DNA of 64,000 nt, taken from Herbiconiux moechotypicola. Its GTDB lineage: Bacteria; Actinomycetota; Actinomycetes; Actinomycetales; Microbacteriaceae. The stretch lies in assembly GCF_024979255.1 (NCBI RefSeq), contig NZ_JANLCN010000004.1, positions 62,001 through 126,000 on the forward strand, written 5' to 3'. The position numbers were made by a program, and so were the translations under genes. Positions 17,480 to 27,700 of this stretch are shown one piece after another (position 1 is the first letter of the stretch; each line of letters opens with the position of its first letter). Below the pieces are notes generated by a model, which did not search any database, was not told the origin of the DNA, and worked only from the letters and a program-made list of their open reading frames with translations.

Positions 17480-17493
17480 GGAAACCGGTTCAG
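17480..17493. promoter_or_regulatory. possible weak LacI-family operator 5
   Basis: GGAAACC-GGTTCAG keeps the AAACCGGTT core. It overlaps the stop codon of the alpha-galactosidase gene and lies 55 bp from operator 4, so it could be an auxiliary site or chance. Confidence 0.35.
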
Positions 17494-19892
17494 TAGAGGG
17501 TCCAGCCCTGCAGGCCGGCGTCGAGCGCGGCCTCGTCGGCCACGAGCGTGAGGGGGCCGTCGGAGGTGGTGGCGCCGGCAGCGCCCTCGCCGCGTCGGCC
17601 GCCGCTGCTGGGCAGGGTGCCGTCGGGTGCGCCTGCCCCAGGTGCCTGGCCGTCGGTGCCGGTGCCGACCTCCGCATCCCACCGCGTCTGGCACGCATCC
17701 GCCCGCCCCGGTAGCGAGATGCGGCCGGGGGTGGCGGGTATCACGGCCACGGGCGCGCGCCCGACTCCGCCGTCGCCAGGGGCGCCGAGCGCCACCACCG
17801 CCCAGTCGCCCTCGAACTCCCAGCCCTGCAGCGCCTCGGCCAGGTGCAGGTCGGCGAGGCCTAAGCCGGTGGTGCCGTCGGGGGAGTGCCCGTCGAGGTG
17901 CGGATGCGCGGAGCGCAGGCAGACGGCGGTGATCACGCCGTCCTCCACCCGGGCCCAGGTGCCGGCCTCCGGCTGCTCCTCGGGAGCGCCGAGCGGGCCG
18001 TCGAGGAAGAGCGGATGCCAGGCCGCCGTCGGCCGGCTCCACCGGAAGGAGGCGCGTCGCAGCGCCAACTGGCGCTCGGTGGGCGGATGCGCGGGATCGC
18101 GCAGCGGCAGCACGATGCCCGCGCCGCCCAGCACGAAGGAGTCCAGCACGCTGTCGCGGTCCTGCTCCCAGGAGTATCCGCTCGACCCGCTGAGGCCCAC
18201 GCCGCGCGGCCCGGCGAGTGCCGCCCACACGCTCCAGCGGCGGTGGCCGAGTCCCTCGTCATGCGCGCCGTGGTCGCCCATGTCGTCGAGCGCCACCACG
18301 TCGGCGACATCGGTGTGCAGCGGGTGGATGCCGTAGAGCTGGATCGCGACGTGCGGATCGGCCGCACGTGCCGCATCCGCCGCGATGCGGTAGAGGGCGT
18401 GGCCCATCCGCTCGCCGCGGTACTCGGGGTCGCGGGGCGCGGCCTGGTCGGGACCGGGGAGTCCGTAGCCGAAGTCGAGCTTCAGCAGAGCGGGCCGGTG
18501 GTCGCGCACGATGCGCTGGATGCGGTCGGCGAGATAGGCGCGGGCGCGCGGGCTGCTCGGGTCGAGCACGTGGTGGCGCACCGGGTCGCGCGGGTCCATG
18601 CCCCAGTTGCCGAGGGCGGGGGAGCCGTCGCGGCCGGCGAGCACGTCGTCGTCACTCAGGCCGATGCCCGCCGGGTCGGGCACCCAGCCGACCGATTGCC
18701 AGAAGCCGATCTCGAGACCGGCCGCGTGCACGCCCTCGCGCACGGCGTCGAGGTCGGGGATGTTGTCGCTCGAGGCGTGCCCCGACGACTCGAAGCTCTC
18801 CCAGCCGTCGTCGATCACGACCGCCTGCGCGCCGAGTTCCGCCGCCGTCGCCGCGGTGGCGAGCACGTCGAAGTCGCCGCGCCGGAAGTCGCCCCAGGTG
18901 TTGATGGCCGAGAGGCCGCCCGCGGGCCGGGCCGGCTCGGGACGGGCGGGGAAGGTGGCGAAGAAGCGGGCGAAAGCGTCCACCGGGTTCGGGCCCCAGG
19001 TGAGCCGTAGGGGCGCGGCCCAGGTGCGCGGATGCGCGGGCGGGCCCCAGAGGTCGTCGCGGTAGCGCCAGCGGAGGGCGCCGGAGGTGGAGCGCACATC
19101 GAGGGTGAGCGCCGCATCCGGCACCTCGCCCGGGCCGGCCACGAGCCAGCCGCGGTCGTCGCCGAATCCGGCGCTCCACACCGGGCGAGGGAAGGCCGCC
19201 GCGTAGGGGGCGCCGAGCGCGGGGCCGAACTGGCCGAGGGCGACGGTGGCCTGGCCGAGATCCCAGCGGCGGGCGATCGCCGTGGCGGGGGCGGGGCGGA
19301 TGCCGGGCACGCAGAAGGCGCCGGCCTGCCAGTCGGGCCACTCGGGGTAGTCGGGGTCGGGCACGCCCTGCCGCTCCGCGTCGTCGAGCGCGCTCAGCCC
19401 GAAGAACAGGTCGCGCAGCGCGAGCCCGGGCGCGAGCGCGATGCGCAGCTCGGCGAGCTCGACCACCGCGGCGTCCGTTACCCCGGCCTCCACCACCCCG
19501 GCCTCTACTGGCCCGGCGCCCTCGGTGGCACCCGTCACCCCGTCGACCACCCCACCCTCCACCGCGGTGGTGGTGTCGGGGGCCGGCGTGACGCCGGCCG
19601 AAAGGCCCACGGCGCCACCGGCCGGTGCTGAGCCGAAGCGCAGCACCGCCGAACCGGAGCCCGCGTCGCCGAAGGAGAGCTCGAGGTGGGCCGAGCCCTC
19701 GCCGCGCCGCGCCACGGTCGCGGTCGCGTGGCGCACCAGCGGGCCCCGGTCGCTCTGGAGGTGGAGCGATGGGAGGATCGTGCCCGTCCAGATCGGCGCC
19801 TCGTCACCGGACGCCGGCCGGAGCGCCGCTCGCCCCGTCTCCGGATCCACCGTGAACACCCCGTGCGCCGTCGCGACCTCGATCATCCCCAT
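17490..19892 (-). CDS. alpha-galactosidase, GH36-like
   Basis: 800 residues. Clan GH-D features are visible: the nucleophile Asp473 in LLKLDFGYG, a distal DDMGDHG segment for the acid/base, and an N-terminal beta-sandwich. It is cytoplasmic and would remove alpha-galactosyl groups from imported oligosaccharides. Two low-complexity insertions interrupt it: a Val/Glu/Gly/Ala run in the N-terminal domain (bases about 19460-19580) and a Gly/Ala/Pro run near the C-terminus (about 17570-17670). The ATG at 19892 has GAGGCGAGGGAC directly upstream. Operator 6 is 20 bp upstream of the start, so the gene has its own controlled promoter. Confidence 0.85.
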   Translation of the reverse strand: MGMIEVATAHGVFTVDPETGRAALRPASGDEAPIWTGTILPSLHLQSDRGPLVRHATATVARRGEGSAHLELSFGDAGSGSAVLRFGSAPAGGAVGLSAGVTPAPDTTTAVEGGVVDGVTGATEGAGPVEAGVVEAGVTDAAVVELAELRIALAPGLALRDLFFGLSALDDAERQGVPDPDYPEWPDWQAGAFCVPGIRPAPATAIARRWDLGQATVALGQFGPALGAPYAAAFPRPVWSAGFGDDRGWLVAGPGEVPDAALTLDVRSTSGALRWRYRDDLWGPPAHPRTWAAPLRLTWGPNPVDAFARFFATFPARPEPARPAGGLSAINTWGDFRRGDFDVLATAATAAELGAQAVVIDDGWESFESSGHASSDNIPDLDAVREGVHAAGLEIGFWQSVGWVPDPAGIGLSDDDVLAGRDGSPALGNWGMDPRDPVRHHVLDPSSPRARAYLADRIQRIVRDHRPALLKLDFGYGLPGPDQAAPRDPEYRGERMGHALYRIAADAARAADPHVAIQLYGIHPLHTDVADVVALDDMGDHGAHDEGLGHRRWSVWAALAGPRGVGLSGSSGYSWEQDRDSVLDSFVLGGAGIVLPLRDPAHPPTERQLALRRASFRWSRPTAAWHPLFLDGPLGAPEEQPEAGTWARVEDGVITAVCLRSAHPHLDGHSPDGTTGLGLADLHLAEALQGWEFEGDWAVVALGAPGDGGVGRAPVAVIPATPGRISLPGRADACQTRWDAEVGTGTDGQAPGAGAPDGTLPSSGGRRGEGAAGATTSDGPLTLVADEAALDAGLQGWTLY

Positions 19893-19911
19893 GTCCCTCG
19901 CCTCATTGCTC

Positions 19912-19925
19912 GTAAACCGGTTTAC
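19912..19925. promoter_or_regulatory. LacI-family operator 6 (perfect palindrome)
   Basis: GTAAACC-GGTTTAC with full symmetry, the best copy in the window, just upstream of the alpha-galactosidase gene. Confidence 0.88.
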
Positions 19926-19986
19926 AATCTAAAGCGTGGCTCCATCGACGTCAACCACACCGCGCATCCGGCGGCACCATCGCGAC

Positions 19987-20946
19987 CTAGACGGGCCGCC
20001 CGTTCGGCCGCGTCGCCACGCTGCCCGCGCTGCAGTACGACCCCGGGCTGTGCACGCCGTGCGCCACCCGCAACTCCTCCTCGCGATCGCCCGAGGCGAC
20101 CGGCCGCAGGCCCTCGCCCACGTTCCACTCGAAGCCCCGCGCATCCGGATTCTGCGCCCGCCACTCCTCGAGCCCGAGCCCCACCAGGCGCAGCCTCTGG
20201 TCGATGAACTCCGCATCCCACGGTCCCTCCGCCAGAATCTGCGACGCCGCCCGGAACTCGTAGTAGATCGTGCGCCGCAGCTTGTTCGCCAGCGTCGCCT
20301 CCGAGCCGTGCACCACCATCACGTCGTGCACGAGCACGTCGCCGGGCTCGAGCTCGGTCTGCACCACGCCGGGCGCGTCCCAGCCGTATTCCTCCTGCAG
20401 CTGGCACACGTCCACCACCTGCTTCTGCGAGCCGGGTGCCACCCGCAGCGAGCCCGCGCCCTTGCGGCTGTCGTCGAGGTACACGTCGATGTTGAAGATG
20501 CGGTTCGTGCGCGGGTGCACCGCATCCTGGTGCCAGTCGATCGGCGCCCCGTCGCCGGTGTTCTTGAACACGAGCGACTCGTAGGTGGGCACGAAGTCGG
20601 GGCCGGCCAGACTCTCCGCGATGCCGAGGATCTCGGGGCTCCCGAGCAGTTCCAGCGACGCCGCCTCACCCTTGTTGTGCACGTAGTTGATGCGGAAGAG
20701 CACGCGCCCCGACGGCCTCGTGGCGAAGTTGTAGTCGCCGTCTCCGTCGCTCTCGTTCTCGAGCGCGTGCCCGTCGGCGATCCAGCGCTCGGATGCTCGC
20801 TGCAGCCGCTCGAGCAAGGCGCCGGTGACGCGGCGGCGCAGGATGAGGTAGCCCTCCTCGTCGAAGCGGCGCACCTCCTCGTCGGTGAGGTGGTAGTCGC
20901 GCAGCCCGGTGCCGGGGCGGGCGACGGATGCGGTGGTGCTGCTCAT
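19987..20946 (-). CDS. phytanoyl-CoA dioxygenase (PhyH) family oxygenase
   Basis: 319 residues. The iron site HxD is seen in DWHQDAVHP, the distal His in VVHGSEATLANKLRRT, and the following Arg would bind 2-oxoglutarate. These non-haem Fe(II) enzymes hydroxylate small molecules; the substrate is unknown. GGAAGG precedes the ATG at 20946. An AraC-type regulator is divergent 91 bp away and is the likely controller. It is separated from the alpha-galactosidase by operator 6, so it is probably not part of that regulon. Confidence 0.85.
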   Translation of the reverse strand: MSSTTASVARPGTGLRDYHLTDEEVRRFDEEGYLILRRRVTGALLERLQRASERWIADGHALENESDGDGDYNFATRPSGRVLFRINYVHNKGEAASLELLGSPEILGIAESLAGPDFVPTYESLVFKNTGDGAPIDWHQDAVHPRTNRIFNIDVYLDDSRKGAGSLRVAPGSQKQVVDVCQLQEEYGWDAPGVVQTELEPGDVLVHDVMVVHGSEATLANKLRRTIYYEFRAASQILAEGPWDAEFIDQRLRLVGLGLEEWRAQNPDARGFEWNVGEGLRPVASGDREEELRVAHGVHSPGSYCSAGSVATRPNGRPV

Positions 20947-21037
20947 GGTGGATCCTTCCGTGTCGTTGCCCCGACGCTAGGCGCCGTGCCGGCGGCACGA
21001 TTCGCGCTTTCGGGCGTACGATTCCGGGAATCCACCC

Positions 21038-21949
21038 GTGTGGGGTGAGCCGGCCACCGCCCGGGCGAGCTTCGGGCTGGCGGCCTGGGCGGGCATCCCG
21101 CAGCTCATGGCGGTGCCGCACGCGCACAACGACATCGAGATCAACCTCAGCGCGGGCGAGCTGGTCTACAGCACGGGCGGGCGGATGAGCACGCTGCCCG
21201 CCGGTTCGCCTTGCGCGTTCTGGGGGGCCCGGCCGCACAGGCTCGTGCACGCGGGGGAGGGGGCGCCGCTGGCGTGGGTGACGGTGCCGTTGGCGGTGTT
21301 CATGTCGTGGGGAGTTCCCGAGCTCGTGAAGCGGCGCCTGCTCGAGGGCGAGGTACTCGTGGGGAGTCCGGATGCGGTGGGGGGTGCGCCGGGGCGTGCG
21401 GGTGGGGTGCTCGTGGGGCCTCCGGGTGCGGGGTCGGGCCCGCCGCCGACGCTCGCGGGGCAGGTGCGCATCGCGGGGTGGGCGCGGGAGCTCGCGGGCG
21501 GCGACGCCCTGGCGCGGCGTGCCGCGGCGCTCGAGATCGAGGCGTTGCTGTGCCGGTCGGCGTCGGGAACCTGGGCGGAGTCGGCGATCGTGTCGGCCAG
21601 GTCGTCGCGCGAGGTGGGGCGCGCCGCACGCATGGCGGCGTTCCTGGTGGAGAACTCGGGTCGCCGGGTGCGGATGGAGCAGGTGGCCGAGGTGGTGCAC
21701 CTGCATCCGAACCGGGCGGCCAGGGCGTTCAAAGAGGTGTTCGGATCGACGATCGGCGAGTACCTCGCCCAGCTGCGCACCGCCGAGGCCCAGCGTCTGC
21801 TCGTGACCACCGACCTGCCGGCGGCCGAGGTGGGCAGCCGCGCGGGCTTCCACTCCTCCAGCGCCTACCACGACACCTTCCGCCGCCTCGCCGGCACCTC
21901 GCCCCAGCGCTGGCGCGCCGCGCATCTCCCCACTTCCACGACCCTGTAG
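21038..21949 (+). CDS. AraC-family transcriptional regulator
   Basis: 303 residues from GTG. An N-terminal cupin-like sensing domain with HAHNDIEIN is followed by the C-terminal double helix-turn-helix (about 195-295; final GFHSSSAYHDTFRRLAGTSPQRWR). A Gly/Pro-rich insertion (bases about 21365-21440) separates the two. Divergence from the PhyH gene suggests it controls that oxygenase in response to the oxygenase substrate. The exact start is uncertain among close GTG codons. Confidence 0.88.
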   Translation: MWGEPATARASFGLAAWAGIPQLMAVPHAHNDIEINLSAGELVYSTGGRMSTLPAGSPCAFWGARPHRLVHAGEGAPLAWVTVPLAVFMSWGVPELVKRRLLEGEVLVGSPDAVGGAPGRAGGVLVGPPGAGSGPPPTLAGQVRIAGWARELAGGDALARRAAALEIEALLCRSASGTWAESAIVSARSSREVGRAARMAAFLVENSGRRVRMEQVAEVVHLHPNRAARAFKEVFGSTIGEYLAQLRTAEAQRLLVTTDLPAAEVGSRAGFHSSSAYHDTFRRLAGTSPQRWRAAHLPTSTTL

Positions 21950-22060
21950 GCCCGTACTCGCCGCGCACCACGGCGACCCCGTCGGCCTGACCCGCACTGC
22001 CCGCGGCGCTGCCCGTGGCGCTGCCCGCGGCGCACGTGCCGGGTGTGCTGTACTGGTCGC

Positions 22061-22786
22061 ATGAGCCAGCCGCGCGCATCCGGTCACCTCGACGAGCCGC
22101 ACGTCGAGGGCCTCGCATCACGGCTGAACTGGCTGCGGGCGGGCGTGCTCGGCGCGAACGACGGCATCGTGTCGGTGGCCGCGATCGTCGTGGGTGTCGC
22201 CGGCGCAACCGATGCGACGGCCCCCATCCTCGCGGCCGGGGTGGCGGGGCTCGTGGGTGGCGCGATCTCGATGGCGCTCGGCGAGTACGTCTCGGTGAGC
22301 AGCCAGTCCGACAGTCAGAAGTCGCTCATCGCGAAAGAGAAGCGCGAGCTGCGAGCCATGCCCGAAGAGGAGCTCGCCGAGCTCGCCGGCCTCTACGAGC
22401 AACGCGGTCTCAGCCCCGAGACGGCGCTCACCGTGGCCCGCGAGCTCACCGCGCACGACGCACTCGCCGCCCACCTCGCGGCCGAGCTCAACATCGACGA
22501 GCGCGACCTGCCGAGCCCGTGGCAGGCGGCGTTCGCCTCGGCGGCGGCCTTCACGCTCGGGGCGCTGCTGCCGTTCCTGGCGATTCTGCTGTTCCCGCCG
22601 GGAATCCGCGTGATCGCGACCTTCGCCGTGGTGCTCGTCGCCCTCGTGCTCACCGGCTCCGTCAGCGCGTGGATCGGCGGCGCCCGCATCGGCCGCGCCA
22701 CCCTCCGCGTCGTCGTCGGCGGGGCGCTCGCCCTCGCGGTCACCTTCGCCATCGGCTCCCTCCTCGGCACCACCGGCGCCGTCTGA
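22061..22786 (+). CDS. VIT-family (vacuolar iron transporter-like) membrane protein
   Basis: 241 residues. N-terminal LNWLRAGVLGANDGIVSVAAIVVGV and SMALGEYVSVSSQ match the VIT1/CCC1 family of Fe2+/Mn2+ transporters. A charged helical cytosolic segment lies between membrane helices 2 and 3, and three hydrophobic segments end the protein. The ATG at 22061 follows a TACT box after 6 nt and has no ribosome site, so a leaderless mRNA is likely. An upstream in-frame GTG at 22043 would add an unconserved MCCTGR leader. Confidence 0.9.
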   Translation: MSQPRASGHLDEPHVEGLASRLNWLRAGVLGANDGIVSVAAIVVGVAGATDATAPILAAGVAGLVGGAISMALGEYVSVSSQSDSQKSLIAKEKRELRAMPEEELAELAGLYEQRGLSPETALTVARELTAHDALAAHLAAELNIDERDLPSPWQAAFASAAAFTLGALLPFLAILLFPPGIRVIATFAVVLVALVLTGSVSAWIGGARIGRATLRVVVGGALALAVTFAIGSLLGTTGAV

Positions 22787-22942
22787 CGCGCCCGTGGCTT
22801 CCGCCGTTCGCTGAGACGAACGTCACGCCCAACAGCCCTCAGAGGCGGCTCTACCCCGCGAGGTTCATCTCAACGCACGCGAACACGCCCGCGAAGGGCT
22901 CGACGCGGAGTGTGGCTGACCGCGGCGGCGCACTGTGCGGCG

Positions 22943-24040
22943 TCAGGCGGCGAGCTCGGGGAACTCGGCGGCGACGAGCTCGAGCGTGCGCTCCCGGGCC
23001 GGGCTCGCCGTCAGCGCATCCGCGTCGCGGCCGCCGCCGATCGGCGACAGCATCACCTCGTCGACCCCGTAGCGCTCCGCGGCCGACCGGATGCGCGACG
23101 CGACGTCGTCCGCCGTGCCGATCAGCCAGCGGCGCTCCTGCTCGAGCACCGCATCCTGCTCCACCGCGGTGAGCGGCGTCGCCACCGCCTCCTCCACCGT
23201 GAGCTGCGCCGCGAGCGCCCCACCCGTGCGCAGCCGCGCCATCGTGATGAGCTGCGGCAGCGCCACCTCGCGCGCCTCTTCGGCGGTCGGCGCGACCGAC
23301 ACGTTGAGCGTGAGGAAGGTGCGCGGCTCGGCGAGCGCCGCCGACGGCTCGAACGACCCGCGGTACACGGCGAGCGCCTCGTCGATGCCCGACTGCCCGA
23401 AGTGGTTCGCGAACACGAACGGCAGCCCCAGCTTCGCGGCGAGCGACGCGCTGTAGGTGCTCGACCCGAGCAGCCACAGCGACGGCGCGCTCGTGAGGAA
23501 CGGCGTCGACTTCAGTTCGTACGAGCGCGCCCGCACGTTGAGCGCCACGCCGGGCTGCGCATCCGCCCCGAACGGCACCTCGTCGGCCGCCCGGTCGGCC
23601 CCGATCAGCGCTGCCACGGTCTCGACGTCGGTGGGGAAGTTCGCCGCCGGGTCGGGATCGGTGGGGTTGCGCTGCCCGCGCAGCATGTACGCGGTCACGG
23701 GATCGGACCCGGGCGCGCGCCCGAGCCCGAGGTCGATGCGCCCCGGATGCATCGCCTCGAGCAGCGCGAACTGCTCGGCGATCGAGAGCGGCGCGTGATT
23801 CGGCAGCATCACCCCGCCCGACCCGAGACGGATGCGCGAGGTCTGCGCCGCGAAGTGCGCGATGAGCGTGGCGGGCGAGGTCGACGCCACGGCCGGCATG
23901 TTGTGGTGCTCCGCCACCCAGTAGCGCGTGAACCCGAGCCGCTCGGCGGTGCGCACGAGCGCCAGACTCGCCGCGATGGCGTCGCCCGAGCTCTGCCGGG
24001 TGCGGACGGGGATGAGATCGAGAACCGAGAGCTGCGTCAT
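22943..24040 (-). CDS. LLM-class flavin-dependent monooxygenase (MsnO8-like)
   Basis: 365 residues of luciferase-like barrel. It starts LSVLDLIPVR and carries RYWVAEHHNMP and DLGLGRAPGSDP, typical of the MsnO8/alkanal-monooxygenase-like group. It would use FMNH2 or F420 and O2 on an unknown substrate. GGAGAGG precedes the ATG at 24040. It stands alone, divergent from the YbaK gene. Confidence 0.9.
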   Translation of the reverse strand: MTQLSVLDLIPVRTRQSSGDAIAASLALVRTAERLGFTRYWVAEHHNMPAVASTSPATLIAHFAAQTSRIRLGSGGVMLPNHAPLSIAEQFALLEAMHPGRIDLGLGRAPGSDPVTAYMLRGQRNPTDPDPAANFPTDVETVAALIGADRAADEVPFGADAQPGVALNVRARSYELKSTPFLTSAPSLWLLGSSTYSASLAAKLGLPFVFANHFGQSGIDEALAVYRGSFEPSAALAEPRTFLTLNVSVAPTAEEAREVALPQLITMARLRTGGALAAQLTVEEAVATPLTAVEQDAVLEQERRWLIGTADDVASRIRSAAERYGVDEVMLSPIGGGRDADALTASPARERTLELVAAEFPELAA

Positions 24041-24150
24041 GACCCTCTCCTCAGCCGCCGGGCGGCGTCGATTATTCCATCCGCACGCGTGTCGCCACGC
24101 CTGGCGCCCCTCGGCGCGCTGAGGGCTCCGGATGCGCGCCGGCGTGGCGA

Positions 24151-24156
24151 TAGGGT
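24151..24156 (+). promoter_or_regulatory. -10 box for a leaderless transcript
   Basis: TAGGGT, 6 nt before the ATG at 24163. Confidence 0.5.
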
Positions 24157-24162
24157 CGGGGC

Positions 24163-24657
24163 ATGGTCGATCGTGAGCACCCCGCGGTGCACCGGGTTCA
24201 GGATGCGCTGCGCGCGTCGGGCGCGCACACGGCGGCCGAGAACGTGGTCTGGCTCGACGACGCCGCATCCACCGCAGCCCTCGCCGCCGCCGCGCTCGGC
24301 GTGGAGGTGGGCGCGATCGCCAACTCCCTCGTCTTCCTGCTCGACGGCGAGCCGCTGCTCGTGCTCACCAGCGGCGCCCACCGCGTCGACACCGACTGGC
24401 TCGGCTCCGAGCTCGGCGGCACCATCACGCGTGCCCCCGCCGCCGTCGTGAAAGAGGCCACGGGCCAGGTCATCGGCGGGGTGGCACCGCTCGGGCACCC
24501 GGCGCCGCTCCGCACCGTCGTCGACGTGGCGCTCGCCGCGCATCCGCAGCTCTGGGCCGCCGCCGGCCACGCCCACACCGTCTACCCCACCTCGTTCGAC
24601 GAACTGGTGCGGGTCACCGGCGGCACACCGCGCGAGGTGGTTCCACCACCAGGCTGA
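24163..24657 (+). CDS. YbaK/EbsC-family aminoacyl-tRNA deacylase
   Basis: 164 residues, full length for the family. It has the conserved IANSLVF, LTSGAHRVD, KEATGQVIGGVAPLGH and YPTSFDELVRVTGG segments, with the central Lys that contacts the tRNA acceptor. By family it hydrolyses misacylated tRNAs such as Cys- or Ala-tRNA(Pro). No operon partner. Confidence 0.92.
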   Translation: MVDREHPAVHRVQDALRASGAHTAAENVVWLDDAASTAALAAAALGVEVGAIANSLVFLLDGEPLLVLTSGAHRVDTDWLGSELGGTITRAPAAVVKEATGQVIGGVAPLGHPAPLRTVVDVALAAHPQLWAAAGHAHTVYPTSFDELVRVTGGTPREVVPPPG

Positions 24658-24768
24658 CCCGTCGCAGCACCGCCCGGCTGACGCCGCATCGCGTCGCCGA
24701 GCGGCGCGACTTCGCGAAACTCGCGCGCAATTCCGCGCAAAACGGCGTGTCGCCCGTACGGTAGCGGT

Positions 24769-27700
24769 GTGTGGCGTGCCGATAAGAAACGAGAGACAGA
24801 CGAGCAGACGTCTGCGGCCGACTCCGCCGAGGCGGCCTGGGGCCGCACCGGGCAGCCCGCCGACGGCTCTCCGCTCGGCCAGGTCTACAGCACCGAGAGT
24901 CTGGTCGAACCGGCCCGCGAGCGCTGGCGCGACGAGCTCGCGACCCTCGGCGGCGAGTCTCCGCTGCTGCACTTCGACGACTCCCCGCGGTCGCGCATCG
25001 AGCTGAGCACCACCCACCCCGGCGGCCTGGCGCAGTTCATCACGGGCAACGCCACCCTGCTCTCGAGCCTCATCCGCGACGAGCTCGCCCTGCGCGGCGC
25101 CCGCCTCGCCGCAGGCGCCATCACCGACAAGGGCGTCGAGCTGCGGTCGGTGCGCGGCATCGACTCGGTGCGCCTGGCGATCGGCCTCGCCGAGTGGCGG
25201 GTGACCACCGACGGCATCGACGAGCAGTTCCGCGCGCCCGTGCTGCTGCGCCCCATCTCGGTGCGCCGCTACGGCCGCGACTTCGAGCTGAAGCTGCGCG
25301 GGCTGCCCTTCGTGAACCCCGTGCTCGTGGCCGAGCTGCAGCGCCAGTTCGGCATCACCGTCGACCAGCAGGCGCTCATCGCGCTCGCGGCCCAGGGCGG
25401 CGTGTTCAAGCCGCAACCCGTCATCGACCGGTTGCGCAGCCTCACCTCGCACCTGCCGTGGTTCCAGGTGCAGCCGCGCCTCGTGGTGTCGACCTTCGCC
25501 GACGTGTCGCGGGCGATGGTTCAGGATGCGGCCGACCTCGCGCATCCCGTGCTCGACGCCCTCGCGGGCAACCTCACCTCCCGCCGCGCCGTGCAAGACG
25601 GGTACCACCCCGTCGACCCCTCGCCGCAAGACAAGCGAGCGCCCGGCACCGACACCCTGCTGCTCGACGCCGACGGCGAGCAGGAGAACGTGATCGCCCA
25701 GATCTCGGGCGGCAACTCGCTCGTGGTGAAGACCCTGCCAGGCACCGGCGGCACCCAGACCATCGTGAACGCCATCGGCGCCCTCGTCGCCCAGAACAAG
25801 CGGGTGCTCGTGGTGAGCCCCCGCCGTCTCAGCCTGAGCGGCATCGACCGCAGGCTCTCCGACGTGGGCCTGCCGGGCGTCGCGGTGTCGCCGCGCACGC
25901 TCCGCCGCGACCTCATCCAGTCGATCGGCCGCAACGAGAAGGCCGCGCAGCCCCAGGTGGCCGACGTCGACGAGGCCCTGGTGCGCCTGCGCAGCGTGCT
26001 GCTCGACTACCGCACCTCGATGTCGCGGGTCGACCCCACGCTCAAGGTCTCGGTGCTCGACGCCCTGCGCGAGCTCGCCCGGCTCGCCCTGCTGCCCAGC
26101 CCGCCGTCGACCACGGCCCGGCTCGACCGGCCCGCGCTCGAGTCGCTGGCCTCGGGCCGAGCCAAGGCCGCCAAGACCATGAGCCGCGCCGCCGAGCTCG
26201 GCCAGTTCCGCTACGGGCCCGACGACTCGCCCTGGTACGGCGCCCAGTTCTCGTCGAGCGACGACGCCCAGCGCACCCACCGCCTCGCGAAGCGCCTGCA
26301 CTCGGTCGAGCTGCCCGGCCTCCTCGAAGGCGCGTACGAGCTCATCGGCCAGACCCGCATGCGGCCGTTCTCCACACTCACCGAGCTCGGCACCTACCTG
26401 CGGCTGCTCGCCGACCTGCGCGAGACGCTCGACAAGTTCCTCCCCGTCGTGTTCGACCGCTCGCTCACCGACCTCATCGCCGCCACCTCGCCCCGCCGAG
26501 ACTCGCCGCAGATGTCGTCGACCTCGCGACGCCGGCTCAAGGCCCTGGCGAAGGAGTACGTGCGCCCCGGGGTGCACATCGGCGACATCAACGAGGCGCT
26601 CCGCCGGATCCAGCAGCAGCGCACCCTCTGGTACCGCTACGCCGCCGCGGGCATCCCGCCGGAGATCCCGGTCGGCATCAACGAGGTGCAGATCGCGTTC
26701 CAGCGCGTCACCGAAGACCTCGCCCTGCTCGACCTGCCCCTCGGTCTCGTGGGCACCTCGAAGCAGCTCGCGACCCTCCCGGTGGAGGAGCTCGAGCAGA
26801 TGCTCGAGGGCCTCGCCGCCGACTCCGAGGTGCTCGCAAACCTGCAGGAGCGCACCGCCCTGCTCGACTCGCTGCGCGAGCACGCGCTCGACCCGCTGCT
26901 GGTCGACCTCTCGAACCGCCACGTGCCCGAGGCTGCCGTGGCCGACGAGCTCGAGCTCGCCTGGTGGCAGTCGGTGCTCGAGCTCATGCTGGCCGACGAT
27001 CGCGCGCTGCTCGGTGCCAACACCGGCGTGCTCGACCGCCTCGAGGGCGACTTCAGGCTCGTCGACGAGGCCCACGCGTCGATGAACGGACAGCTGCTCG
27101 CCTGGCAGCTCGCCGACACCTGGAGCGTCGGCATCCTCGACCACCCCGAAGAGGCGACCGCGCTCAAGACGCTGCTGCGATCGGATGCGGTGAGCTCGTT
27201 CACCCTGCACGAGGCGGCCCCGCACCTCGGCAAGGTGCTCGCCCCGGTGTGGCTCGCCTCGCCCTACGAGGTGCCGCAGATCACCGACGCCATCACCTTC
27301 GACGCCGTCGTGCTGGTCGACGCCGGTGCCACCACGCTCGCCGAGAACGTGGGCGCCATCCGCAGGGGCCGCCAGGTGGTGGCCTTCGGCGACCCCGTCA
27401 CGCAGACCCCATCGCGTTTCGACATCGGCATCCACCCCGTCGACGAGCAGCGCGCCCGCCCCGGCGCGGAGGCCCTCGAGGTCGACGAGCTGCACGGCGG
27501 TTCGGCACTCGCCCGCCTCGCCGACCTCGTGCCCACGCTCTCGCTCACCCGCAGCTACCGCGCGGGCGGCGAAGACCTCGCCGAGCTGGTCAACCACCGC
27601 TTCTACGGCGGCAAGATCGACTCCCTGCCCTGGGCCGGCACCTTCCTCGGCCACGGCAGCCTGGCGCTGCACTACGTCGAGGGCCGCGGTGGCATGCCCG

